Of a DNA stretch of 64,000 nucleotides, positions 54,739-64,000 are shown in pieces (position 1 is the stretch's first letter; every line of letters begins with the position of its first letter). The translations under genes and the position numbers were made by a program. The DNA comes from Fulvia fulva. Taxonomy: Eukaryota > Ascomycota > Dothideomycetes > Mycosphaerellales > Mycosphaerellaceae. The stretch is from positions 558,001 through 622,000 of the forward strand of contig NC_063018.1 of assembly GCF_020509005.1 (NCBI RefSeq), written 5' to 3'. A model generated the notes under the pieces. That model did no database searches, was not told the origin of the DNA, and was given only the letters and a program-made list of their open reading frames with translations.

Positions 54739-56280
54739 GCTATGCCACAAGCGATACGCCCACGAGCAATGTGCCTGCGTTGCAGTGCCGATGGGTCCAA
54801 ACAAAGCACGCTGACAGCGCGCCGTCGAGTACAAGTGCCCGCTGAAGGAGGGCCGGAGAAACGCTGTTGTTTTGCACAAGCGATAGTAGCGTGGTCCTCG
54901 GTAAGTCGAGCGCGGATGTCTTGCAGCTGGTGGAATGGCAAGCTCCACCGATGGTTCTAGCGTGTCCAGATCCAAGTCAACACAGGCGCGGGCCAGGTCT
55001 GGGAGAAGCTTTGCCCGAACCGAATTTCCGGCGCAGCAGATTTCGACGAGATGCAGCCTAGACAAGTAGCGGAACGGCCGGCGTGTTTGGAGCACAAAGC
55101 AGAGGGTGCTAGAAGGAAGGAGGATAGTGCACTTTGCAGCAGCGTATCGTGGCGGCTGCCCTGAAAGTAGCGCAGAAATGCAGTTCGCACGGCGCTCGAT
55201 ACGGCTGGTACAAGCACCTGTGGTGAGGTAATTGTGCCGGCCTTGTCGATCGTCCTTAGTTGCCGGGCGGGAGTCGATGTCAGGCAAGCTCGCGAGAGGC
55301 TTTCACAAGCCTGCAGGGTGCGTGGTGGTGGTGATAGAGAAAAGTGGTGCTGTGGGTGACAGCGAGCCGGGATCACGAGCCAACACAGGGTCAGACGCAG
55401 AAGATACGAAAGAGCTTTCGCGAGGTCGCAGCAGCTCGGACGAAGGTTGCCTCGCGCTGTTGCGTGTGCTGTCTCGGTTGGAGCGTCGGCAGCGCTGCTC
55501 ACACACACGAGCAAATTAAGGTTTCGTTGCACTCCCTACGAGAGCGGTGCGTGGATGGAGACGGCGACGCACGGTTGCTCAGGGAGCTTGGCGGTCACCA
55601 GCGAGTAATCTGCCGTCAACGCCCGTGGCCAACAAATGACGGCCCTGCGGCAGCGGTGAATGGCCGGCTGAATCCTGTAATGACGGAGCTGAGGACGAAG
55701 AGTGCACGGTCCGGGTTGCAAAGGGAGTTTGTCGCTGGCTGCGCGTCTGCTGCTGCTGCTGCTGGTTGCTGTGTTTTGGATTTGCGATGTGGTTTCTCGT
55801 GGCGTGGCGGAGTACTCCTGGTGGTGCCTCGGGCGCGGGAGCGCTAGCAACTGTGCAGCTGTCTGTGGTCGCTAGGTCCCAAACGGCAGTTCTTGACAGG
55901 ACTGGCTGGGCGTGGAAACAGCCTCCTGCAGCTGTCGAGAGGTGGGCACGCGTCGCGGTGATGGGAGGTGCAGTCGCAGTCCCGCGCACGCTGCTGCGCA
56001 AAGAGTCTGCAGACGCGCCGCGCGCTGTCGCACTGCGCGATGACAGTGGTGTGGCGGCGGCGAGGGTGCTGGCGGTGGTGGTGGCCTCTGGCACTGGCGT
56101 GCTGGGTCTCGAGCACAAATGCGATTTGAGATCAAGCTATGCTGAGAGTGGTCTGGTGCAAAGTGGAAGGAGGTGTGACCGAGCGAACTCAACCTTGAAT
56201 AGTCCTGCGCCCCGCACCTGGTCCGAGTGTTTTTGCAAGAACGGGATGATGAACGCATCTACAAACTCAGTTCACTCGAC
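54739..56280 (-). promoter_or_regulatory. Probable long 5' leader/promoter of CON7
   Basis: This region has low complexity, with CTG/CAG runs (for example 55747-55762) and long accidental open frames on the minus strand, including 183 codons directly in frame with CON7 (55287-54739). No conserved domain is encoded. Developmental regulators in fungi often have leaders of this size; that reading is inference. Confidence 0.4.
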
Positions 56281-59200
56281 GATTCACTGACCTGCATCGA
56301 CCCGCGGCACCCACCATCCCTCATTGTCGACGCAGCGTCGCATTGCATTCACACACAATCCTGCAGCCTTCGGTTGAGCGGCGGGCGACATGTCGCGACG
56401 AGGTCGCTCCAAGACTACCGGTACTGCTTCACGTGTTGCCAGAGCTGCACTGCGGGTCAAGCAGGCATGCACAACGCCAGGGGTGCTTGCCGCAGCACTC
56501 CAATCACTTGAAAGCCCGTGAATCTGGCGGCGGCACAGCCAATGGTCATACGAGGCCGCATAGCAACTTCGCAAATAGAAGAAATCGCACGCTCCCATTG
56601 CCCGCATAGGCACCTCTTCCGGGGCGGACAGAGAGCATGAGATTCGCCGAGAAGCAGATGTGTGGGTGACTCTACGTAATTACAATCTCTGTATCCAACC
56701 TGCAGCCATTCGCTATTGGTCCCTGGTCGCCTCCACGTTGCGACTTCTTCCGTGTCGTGTGAGTATCGGCAAGCCTGCTCCCTGCCATCCGCATGACTCC
56801 AAGAGGCGCATCAAGTCGACGACGCGACATTTCGCCTCTGCGATTGATCGAGATTACGCCGGTCGTGCTGTTCTCACTGTGAGACAGGAGGTTGGTCAGC
56901 TGTCACGATCGAAGACGGACGGCCGCTGTTTGTAGGACTCCGAAAAGATCTCGCTCGCCGTTCACTCGCAGCATCCCTCCACATCGCGATTGTCAATCGT
57001 CCCTGGACGTGTCTACTTCGCTGCTGCTGTCAAGATGGCACATAGCTTGGCACCACTTGTGCATGTCAAGAAGTCTCAGATGTGCATCGGGAGGCATGAC
57101 ACGACATGAACCCGCTGGAACCATGCGGCTTTGTGCATCGCGGTGGTTCCGTGGTTGTTGACTGCCACGCTCTCACGGTTCAAAGTCCCATGACTGAGAG
57201 GCAAGGCATATCGGTGTCCAGATTGGCCACGTAAGGATGGCGGGAGCTTGTGAACGGTGGCACAAACTTGATACTTTCTTTGCACATCGCGACCCAAACT
57301 CAGCCCGGCCGTCTCATAGCGCCGCATGGCCGCAGATCGCGCGGTTTCTTATGTCGACGTCCTCTCTTTGGTGGGGCATGCTGTGAGTTGAGGGCTTTTC
57401 CGCGAATCCGCGTTCCTTTCATGTGAGCCTCCGGAGGATACCGTACAGCGAGAAGGATTCTTCCTGCTTTCCACGGAGGATTTTTGCCATGCGGGCAATA
57501 CGAGGATGGCAGGATCCAAGAAGGCGATCGCACACCTCCTGCATCGGACTGCCTGCCTAATCTCCACCCACGCGCGTGTCGTTGACGAGGTCGCTCGTAG
57601 ACACGACGACATGTTGCATCTCGTTTCCTGCACGCACGGAGTGTGTTCCAATGCATTCGTGCCTGACGTGATCCACTTCTCGTTCTCCGCACTCAGCAGC
57701 CGGCATTAGAGGTATGCATATTGACGAGAAAAATCTCGCGGCCTTGCTTGGAGCCTTAATTGGTTGAGCCAGGCAAAGAAGCACGGTTGTTGCTCCTTGG
57801 TTCTCGAGAAGTGATTGGCTCGCCGAACACGAATCACACGTTCCGAAAGCATGGCGCCGCGGAAATTGAGGCTGGACCTACACGTGCAATCAACTTCACA
57901 AACGCCTCCTTCGAACTCAGCAGCTTTTCGATAAACGTTGTGAGTTGTTTCCCGCCGTGCAGGAGCAACATCGAAGATTCGAAGGATCCAAGGGCTGTTG
58001 GCCGTAGCTGCATTTCTCGTGGGATGGTTGCAGTGGTGGCTTGCAGGAGAGCGTTGTTCCGATCCGGTCCTGCGAAGCAACGCCTTGACAGTGTGCGAAA
58101 GCTAGTTACCATTGCCTGGAGTGCCTGGTTCAGCCATTGAGGGCGAGTAGTTGGCTACGACTCCAGAACCATGGTCGCTGAGCCTGAAGCGCGGATGTGC
58201 TGGGAACGAGTGCCACGGTAAGTGCCAGGCGGAGAAACACTCTTCGGCCCTTCCAAACTGCTGGGTCGAAGAGAGATGACGCTCACTGCGCCTCTGGTTC
58301 GTGGAAGCCACGCCAAGAGTCTCGAGACAGCATGATTATTCTTGTCGCAAGCTGGCTGCATGGAGAGAAAGCCAAGCACTGAATGAGGAAGGTAGGCGTC
58401 TGCGACCGCGCCGAGGCCGTGAGGACCCTCAGGATGCTTATGAGACATGGCCGACATCTCACTGCTGTCTCAGACCCTCGACCACGCAGTACACACAGTG
58501 GCGTCGAGGATTGGACCTCGCTGCCGCTAGAACGAGCACGGCGTGAAGCACGTTAAACACTCCAGCCTACCGGGAAGTGAGGTGTTGGACGTGGTTGCTT
58601 TTCAGACTTCACAGCTAGCAATAGCGTCCGTCCTATTTGCAGGATGAACAAGCATTACCACGAGCATGACTCAAGAACGACGCCAAGAGGACACACCCAG
58701 CCGTGGCCCGTGGCAAGTGTTCAACAAGGTCCCTGAGAGCTGCATGCTCGCCCGGCTACAACTGCTCTGCCCTCTCGAGAAAGAGCATTTCTCGAAACCA
58801 TGACATGCCGCGCAAGTAGATCTTGATGCGCGCTGCGTTCGGGGGCTACTCCTGGATGACTATTTGGAACGTCGGTAGCTTTTTGCTCCTCCGAGTATTG
58901 CATGTGAATGCATTACTCCTCCTCTTGATTTCGCTTTGGTAACAACAACCCTCTGGAAGCCGACGAGACGTCGGCAATCCTCTCGAGCTTTGCAGCACCG
59001 CCAGGACTGGAGAATTTCGTGGGCACGATGCTTTGCTAAGCGCCGAGCCAACTGGACTAGCTGCTTACAGCAAGGGCATACTGCTTCAGGCATAGAGGAG
59101 ATCCTGCAGCACGATATCACAACTCCGTTGTTGGATTTTTGCATGCCGACAGAAAGGTGCAGCAGCTGTTGGAGGTCCGGTGGGTATGACAGCGCCAGAA

Positions 59201-59901
59201 TGGAGCCTCCTGGAGGACCAAGTACACACAAGCAGGTGCTATCTTGCGCGTCGACCACGAGCTTTCTTCGCCAGATGACATGCTCGGCAGCTTCCACTGA
59301 TACGACAGCTGTGCGCCTCGTAATAAGGACGCGTCACATGAGCTGTTGCAAAGGATAGCGAAGAGTGCCATCTGCGGTCTGTGATGCAACACATGTGACG
59401 CCCAGATCATACCGCGACCCGCAGGATTCGAATTGAAGTCTGGACTCTGAGTTGACCGTGCCCGCTGGCAATTCCAATTCTTCCACGAATGCAATCACCA
59501 ATTCCGCATTGCGTTGGTGAATCGAGCTTTGCTCAATGCTCAGTAAGATCTTCGTGCCAATGGTCAACAGCATGCACAAAGGAAGTCCTCTGGAGCAATG
59601 ATGACAGCATCAAAAATTGCCAGGCTCGTGTGATGCTGGCACTCATCCCTGCAGCACGCGAAATGGCGAAGCTCACTACTCGAAGTCTGTGTCATTAGCA
59701 TCTTCACTACTACGGCACGTGAAGAAACAGGCACAAGCAAAGCACGGCAGACGCCGTTCGCTTGAAGCAAGTCGAGCCTGGGGAAGATTGCACTAGAGAT
59801 GATCGCCATGTGAATGATGCGAGAGAGACTTTGCCAACAATACTACAGCAAGCGTGCAGCTGAGCACAAAGTCTTTCTTGCCTCCTACAGGAGAGGGTCA
59901 G
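56281..59901. other. Gene-poor stretch
   Basis: About 3.6 kb of mixed-composition sequence with only short ORFs on both strands, none with recognisable motifs or consistent coding character. No tandem repeats, transposon ends or tRNA were seen by eye. Confidence 0.45.
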
Positions 59902-60249
59902 CTACAGGAGCTCATTCGTGGCATCAGTCATCCAAATTGATGCCCACACTGAGAACCTTCCCATGGTGCGTCTCAGGAGCATCATGACGAGATCTTCTTT
60001 GGATGAGCCAAAAGTGCCCACAAGCTCTATGGAGGCATCGAATTTCGGGTCATAATTGAGTATCCAGCCAGGCGGTACAATGGACCAGCCCAGCTCGCCC
60101 TCCTCTTGTCGCAAATGCCATGGTTCTGATGAATCTCCCACATTCGAGCTCAACTGACCTGACCGCATTGTGCCGCTGATGCTTATTCTTCTTTCAACAT
60201 CAGCAACGAGATCGTCCAGCTCAGCTCCATGACAAGTCGACCGGGACAT
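59902..60249 (-). CDS. Small hypothetical protein (weak)
   Basis: A 115-codon ORF from ATG 60249. The last 60 residues (GWSIVPPGWILNYDPKFDAS, then LVGTFGSSKEDLVMMLL and RFSVWASIW) look like protein and not random translation. The first half is less convincing. No known domain, no signal peptide, no neighbour that supports it. It could be the end of a larger spliced gene or a relic. Confidence 0.3.
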   Translation of the reverse strand: MSRSTCHGAELDDLVADVERRISISGTMRSGQLSSNVGDSSEPWHLRQEEGELGWSIVPPGWILNYDPKFDASIELVGTFGSSKEDLVMMLLRRTMGRFSVWASIWMTDATNELL

Positions 60250-61642
60250 CCGCTTGTTCTCGTCTCCTCAACGTCTGCATTAACGGGAGCTGAAGTGGAT
60301 CATGATGTTCTAATGCAGGACCAACGCCTCGTCCTGCACCAGCAATGCAACGCTAGGATGCACTTTGCAACTTTCGAGGGATTATATCGCTATCACGCTG
60401 TAGCTCGATCAACAGTCCGTGGTCATCCCACGCATGTTTGGACGTTTGCTTTTGTTCTTTGAGCCAATAAAGAGAGACTCACCAACGCAGCTGAAGGACG
60501 TAGGCTTTCTGTGCGACTAAAAACGAAGGCCTTCTGTAGCGTTTTCAAGGAGAAGGAGAAGGATGTTTCAGTCGATATCCTTCCCACACAACTAGTATGA
60601 CAGATTCGACAAACCCTGGCTGCTAGCACTGCCGGAGCGCACACGAAGTGTTGTGTGCTTCAACACGCTCAAATGTGAATCACAGCCAACGTACGCCGTG
60701 TCACGACTCACGAGCCGAGGACAGCATTGTTGAATGCAATGCAAGAGATGATCAGCGTCAAGGGTGAAGAACGGATGGGGAAGTGTGCGAAGGACCATCA
60801 CAGGCTCAACTCTGCAGGACCGAGGCGCCGATTCACCGCAGTAGAAACAATGATCTCTTCCTGGCATCACGACATGTCGACTGTCGACTATCGTCGTTTG
60901 ACGGCATGGCCAAGATAGCAGCCGAAATGTGTTGGAAGAAGAAATGCGCCCCAGAGAGACATACCAAAAGTGAGGTCCACAACGCTCCAAACAGCCTCAT
61001 AGCAGAGTCTGTTGAATTGAAGACATCAAGAAGCCCCGGCCTCGCTCGTACAGCTGCGCAAGCTCTGGAGTGTTGTTCAGTAGACTGCCTGGATGCCCCC
61101 GTTCCAGCAGAGCTTCGCACCCTCCAGGTCGACGCAGATCTTCGAGGTCGTATCTGGCCAACCCGAGGTGAGGACGGGTGGAATCACGATATGTTGAGGC
61201 GAGACAAACCTCGTGCATGTGCCCCAGGCCTTACTTGTCAGATGTGCTTTATGGGAGTCACGCTGCGCTCCTCGCATCATGGCATACTGGCCGCCTTCAC
61301 AATGAGGCTGAGAACGAGGCTGGCTGCCCGTTATATATTGTTACCGTCCAGTCTGTCGAGCTCACCAGGAGATGAAGCACGAATGTACAGCAGCGACGCC
61401 AGAGGAGTCAATGGGCTCTAGTGTACTTCGTAGAGATGTACATCACTCAGCACGCACGTGTGAAAGGTCAGAACAGGTATGACAGTGCATCACGCCTCGG
61501 ATCTTTTCCAGTTCTACATTGCCTATGTCGGGTCCTCGTCAGCTCAAGCAAAGCAACATAATCTAATACAAGCAATGCCCAATATCAACGCGAACCGACA
61601 ACATCATGACCTTTTACTGAACAGGCGCCGCCACCACTTCGT
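60250..61642. other. Gene-poor stretch
   Basis: Nothing supportable in about 1.4 kb; short overlapping ORFs only. Confidence 0.4.
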
Positions 61643-62170
61643 CTACTTCTTTCCTTCTGCCGGAGGCCTCTTCGACCCTGAATGCTCCTCTCGATGGACT
61701 GGCTCAGACTGCTGAGTACGACGCAAGTCGTACACGACAACGTCCATCTGTGTAACACCCCCATTTCCCAGCGCTGTGCGAGTATTGATGAAGGTCATGA
61801 TCTGGTTGATAGTCATACCGCCGTGGCCGGGAGGCTGATCAACCTGGTAATAGACATTTCCTCTTCCTGATGCTCCTCCTGGTGTGACGGTGTCAAGGTC
61901 TCCCTGGATTATGCCCTGGACATTCGGGGTAGAAGGAAAGAGAGTGCGGCTTTGAACTTGGGTGCTGCTGTGATGGTTGTAGCGGAAGTTGAGTTGAGGA
62001 GCTGAGCCTGTGCCTTGGGAAGAGGTGTCTATGCCTGGTGCTTCTGTGAACTTTCTGATACCTGTCTCTGTTGGAGAGTACTCTATGCCTGGTGCTTCTG
62101 TGAACTTTCTGATACCTGTCTCTTTTGAAGAGGACTCTATGCCCGGTGCTTCTGGGAACTTCTCGACCAT
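61643..62170 (-). CDS. Unrecognised repeat-bearing protein, local family A
   Basis: A 175-residue protein from ATG 62170. The first 50 residues are three units of an 18-residue repeat: FPEAPGIESSSKETGIRK, FTEAPGIEYSPTETGIRK and a partial FTEAPGIDTSSQGTG. The C-terminal domain (about residues 95-155) reads GRGNVYYQVDQPPGHGG, TINQIMTFINTRTALG and MDVVVYD. The same pattern occurs in the gene at 62586-63080 (VWYVHNDGAGNPP, FEAIMEWIERKSVLAGG, MNVVIHD), so the two are diverged paralogues. Very polar Ser/Thr/Glu tail. No signal peptide. Function unknown. Confidence 0.55.
   Translation of the reverse strand: MVEKFPEAPGIESSSKETGIRKFTEAPGIEYSPTETGIRKFTEAPGIDTSSQGTGSAPQLNFRYNHHSSTQVQSRTLFPSTPNVQGIIQGDLDTVTPGGASGRGNVYYQVDQPPGHGGMTINQIMTFINTRTALGNGGVTQMDVVVYDLRRTQQSEPVHREEHSGSKRPPAEGKK
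62028..62168 (-). repeat. Coding tandem repeat, 54-bp unit, 2.6 copies
   Basis: Two complete 54-bp units (62028-62081 and 62082-62135) differ only near their right end (as written on the plus strand). A partial third unit runs to 62168. It encodes the 18-residue repeat at the N-terminus of the family A protein. The frame is preserved by the unit length. Confidence 0.85.
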
Positions 62171-62585
62171 AATGCTGTCGTGTGACGTTTGTGGTAGCCA
62201 TATCAGCGTGAGGTACGGCACATCATAAATGCCCTCCGCCCGTTTGCTTACCGTGCAGCATGGACTCTGAATGCATTGTGGCCACATTCGCGAGCATTCG
62301 GTCTGCTTGGGAAGGATAAAGGCTCTGGTCAAAGGAGGCGTCCACCAGGAGCAGCATCGTTGCTTGCTAGGAAGTTGTCCAAAGAACCTCCATGATCACA
62401 GCTCTGCTTTGAGGGACCTTGCAAAGGCAAATAAGTCATTGGTGGTATTGTCGCTGACAGGTGAATGTCTCAATACCTCTCCAGCACGAGGACAGTACGA
62501 AGGCGAGCCATAACGCGTTCTCCCAAATGCTCCTTGGATCTTCTGATTCTAAACTCTTCACGGAACGCTCAACTGACACTCCCAG
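62171..62585. other. Intergenic between the two paralogues
   Basis: Promoter of family A and 3' flank of family B. Nothing else is recognised. Confidence 0.35.
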
Positions 62586-63080
62586 CTATTGAATACCACA
62601 CACCTTCGTCACCTTTTCCCTCCATTTTCCTTTCTCCTTCTTCTGTTCCTCCTTCAGTTCGAACCTCTCTCCTTCCTTCTGATCTCCTGGATCCTCGTCA
62701 TGAATGACCACATTCATGTGCCTCATACTTCCGCCAGCCAGCACACTCTTCCTCTCGATCCACTCCATAATAGCCTCAAAACTCTCCATTGGTGGATTCC
62801 CTGCACCATCATTATGAACATACCATACCTTCTCTAGTCCCGCTGGCTCGACCCTCTCCAATGCACCACGTACAAGATCGCTTTCAGACCCATCAAGCTG
62901 CCTAATTTCGACGTTTCCTCATGCGTTCACGTTATGCCACCGAGCCCGGAAGACAAAACTCGAGGGATCAAGAATGTTAGCATCTGGAGCTTCTGAACGT
63001 CGTTTGGCATTTTTGCCCTGCATGCGGACTTGTCTTCTATCGTAAGCTTCTTCCTGTTCTCTAGTGAGGTGATTGGACAT
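62586..63080 (-). pseudogene. Unrecognised protein, local family B, with an in-frame TGA
   Basis: ATG 63080 opens MSNHLTREQEEAYDRRQVRM and runs 53 codons to a TGA at 62921-62919. The same frame then continues for 110 codons: GNVEIRQLDGSESDLVRGAL, then the domain shared with family A (VWYVHNDGAGNPP, FEAIMEWIERKSVLAGG, MNVVIHD), to a stop at 62586. No ATG lies between the TGA and the domain, and no good intron removes the TGA. Either an Arg CGA became TGA, or an upstream exon elsewhere supplies the start. About 164 codons if continuous. The tail is Lys/Glu-rich. Confidence 0.5.
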
Positions 63081-63815
63081 GGTGGGCTTCTGTAAACACA
63101 AGATCTCATCGTCTCGACAGAAGCCCACCGTGGCACGGATCGTGGGACATATGGCCTCGCTCATGTTTGCTGCTCTCGTTGATAGCCATCGATGATCGCC
63201 GTAGATCGCGTCTGTACGGTTTTGCATGTTTATCAATCGCCATCATTGGTAGATGAACATGTGAAGAATGAGGTTGGACGAGGAACGTCTCGAGGAGTTC
63301 CCAGCGATTCGCGAGTGGTCCCAACATATCTGTCCGTACTCATAATACCTAGGCCTCGTGTGTAAGCTGTCAGCTGGTCCGAACTGGATGTTAGTATCAT
63401 CCCAGTGATAGTTTTAGCACACAAACCTCAGTACTAGCTGACTCAGATATCTGACACTTGCGCCAGTCGACACAATGATACTTCCTACCCACAGGTCAGC
63501 ATTGCCGGCATCATAGTTAGAACGCAGAGAAGGGAAGATGCAGAGTCAACACAAAACAATCTCATTCCGTTTCTATCTTCACACAGCAGTCTATGTCGCT
63601 GCGCGTGCAGCTTTCAATTGCTCACGCCGGAGCTGATGCATTCCCATACTGTTGACATCAATCAGTGAAAGCCTTTTTGTCAAACGCCATCGCCTGGCAG
63701 TGTCACAAGCGCAACTGCCCAAATACCTGAGTCCGTCTACGCAGAACGCCAGGCCGTTAACGCAATGCATGAATCAAAAAGCAGCCGTTGGAGGAAGGTC
63801 GACACCCTGAGGCAT
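63081..63815. other. Intergenic, no gene seen
   Basis: Between family B and the helicase stop. Probably holds the 3' UTR of the helicase gene; otherwise nothing recognised. Confidence 0.4.
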
Positions 63816-64000
63816 CTACCAGCGCTGACGTTCGCCACCGAGAGGAGCGTTATTCGAGCCGGTCCATCCGCCACGGCCTCCACGGCCTCCACCTCGACCA
63901 CGACCTCCACCCCAGCCGCGGCCACCGCCACCTCCGCCGCCACCGTAGCGAGCCATCTCGGCAAGGCGTGGGTCGACGTTCTGCTTGGCTTCGCTCAGGA
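63816..64000 (-). CDS. DBP2: DEAD-box RNA helicase Dbp2, 3' end only
   Basis: The last 61 codons of a gene that continues past the right edge. The sequence [18 protein letters not shown] followed by a Gly/Arg-rich tail ([15 protein letters not shown]) is the typical C-terminus of Dbp2/DDX5-type helicases, which unwind RNA in mRNA processing and ribosome assembly. The catalytic motifs are outside the window, so the assignment rests on this tail alone. Stop TAG at 63818-63816. Confidence 0.75.
   Translation of the reverse strand, partial: LSEAKQNVDPRLAEMARYGGGGGGGGRGWGGGRGRGGGRGGRGGWTGSNNAPLGGERQRW

Noticed and set aside
53725..55287. A 520-codon form of CON7 starting at 55287
   Set aside because: The extra 183 codons are low-complexity with no family similarity; MSRGYNTPS at 54738 fits better. 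Kept only as an open leader.
55579..56118. Minus-strand ORF of 179 codons upstream of CON7
   Set aside because: Thr/Ser/Ala/Gln-rich translation of repeat-like DNA with no domain; overlapping ORFs exist in other frames.
1..64000. Genetic code with TAG read as an amino acid
   Set aside because: RPS16, RGS-LOV, the MFS gene and DBP2 end in TAG at sensible C-termini; RPS16 in particular ends at its normal SYR. TAG is a true stop here.
1..64000. Poor assembly as the general cause of stops and shifts
   Set aside because: YKT6, THI20-like, RAD9, RPS16, NSE1, IES6, the TBC gene, RGS-LOV and CON7 (over 13 kb of coding sequence) read without any defect. Single-base errors at particular sites, such as the AAAA run near 14601, remain possible.
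1..64000. tRNA or rRNA genes, CRISPR arrays
   Set aside because: No B-box-like GGTTCGAATCC segment with matching arms, no rRNA sequence and no spaced direct repeats were seen by eye; CRISPR is not expected in a fungus. A covariance search would be decisive for tRNAs.

Overview
The window comes from the nuclear genome of a filamentous ascomycete. Genes have one to seven exons. Introns are mostly 45-70 nt with GT..AG ends and CTAAC/CTGAC-like branch points. The content includes an RGS-LOV photoreceptor, a CON7-type zinc-finger factor, Nse1, Rad9, Ies6, Ykt6, a bifunctional thiamine enzyme and small 'LPxEIRNxIY' and F-box proteins. Multiplied short F-box/EIRN families, MCT-like transporters and a CON7 homologue together suggest Dothideomycetes, perhaps Mycosphaerellales. 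That placement is inference.

Layout. 1-1.4 kb: remains of an FAD monooxygenase gene that runs off the left edge. 2.2-8.2 kb: an RS-rich nuclear protein, two tandem EIRN-motif paralogues, a nucleolar RRM protein and a secreted cysteine-rich protein. 9.2-16.7 kb: an unrecognised gene followed by a ZNFX1-like CCCH/helicase/NFX1-finger/RZ-finger gene that carries a frameshift and two in-frame TAG codons. 17-20.8 kb: a small unknown gene, an MFS transporter with an in-frame TGA that a downstream acceptor could skip, and two small genes. 22.4-30 kb: RGS-LOV, TBC GTPase-activating protein, ubiquitin-conjugating enzyme. 30-38 kb: a BTB protein and five related F-box genes (three intact, two broken), with a complete 1,242-bp Tc1-like transposon inserted in the stop codon of one broken copy. 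38.5-50 kb: conserved housekeeping genes (IES6, YKT6, THI20-like, F-box/LRR, RAD9, RCC1-like, RPS16, NSE1) that all read cleanly. 50.4-51 kb: a MAPEG-family gene interrupted by one TAG. 53-61 kb: CON7 and a gene-poor stretch of about 5 kb on its 5' side. 61.6-64 kb: two members of a small unrecognised family, and the 3' end of a DBP2-type RNA helicase.

The main pattern is that several accessory genes have in-frame stops or single-base frameshifts inside otherwise well-conserved reading frames, while the housekeeping genes between them show none. This argues against generally poor sequence and for recent gene decay. Four of the stops are TAG, the codon that A-to-I mRNA editing in sexual tissue of some ascomycetes is known to convert to a Trp codon. 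One of them (10659-10661) stands exactly where a conserved Trp is expected. Exon limits below were derived by eye from splice signals and reading-frame continuity and have not been checked against transcripts.
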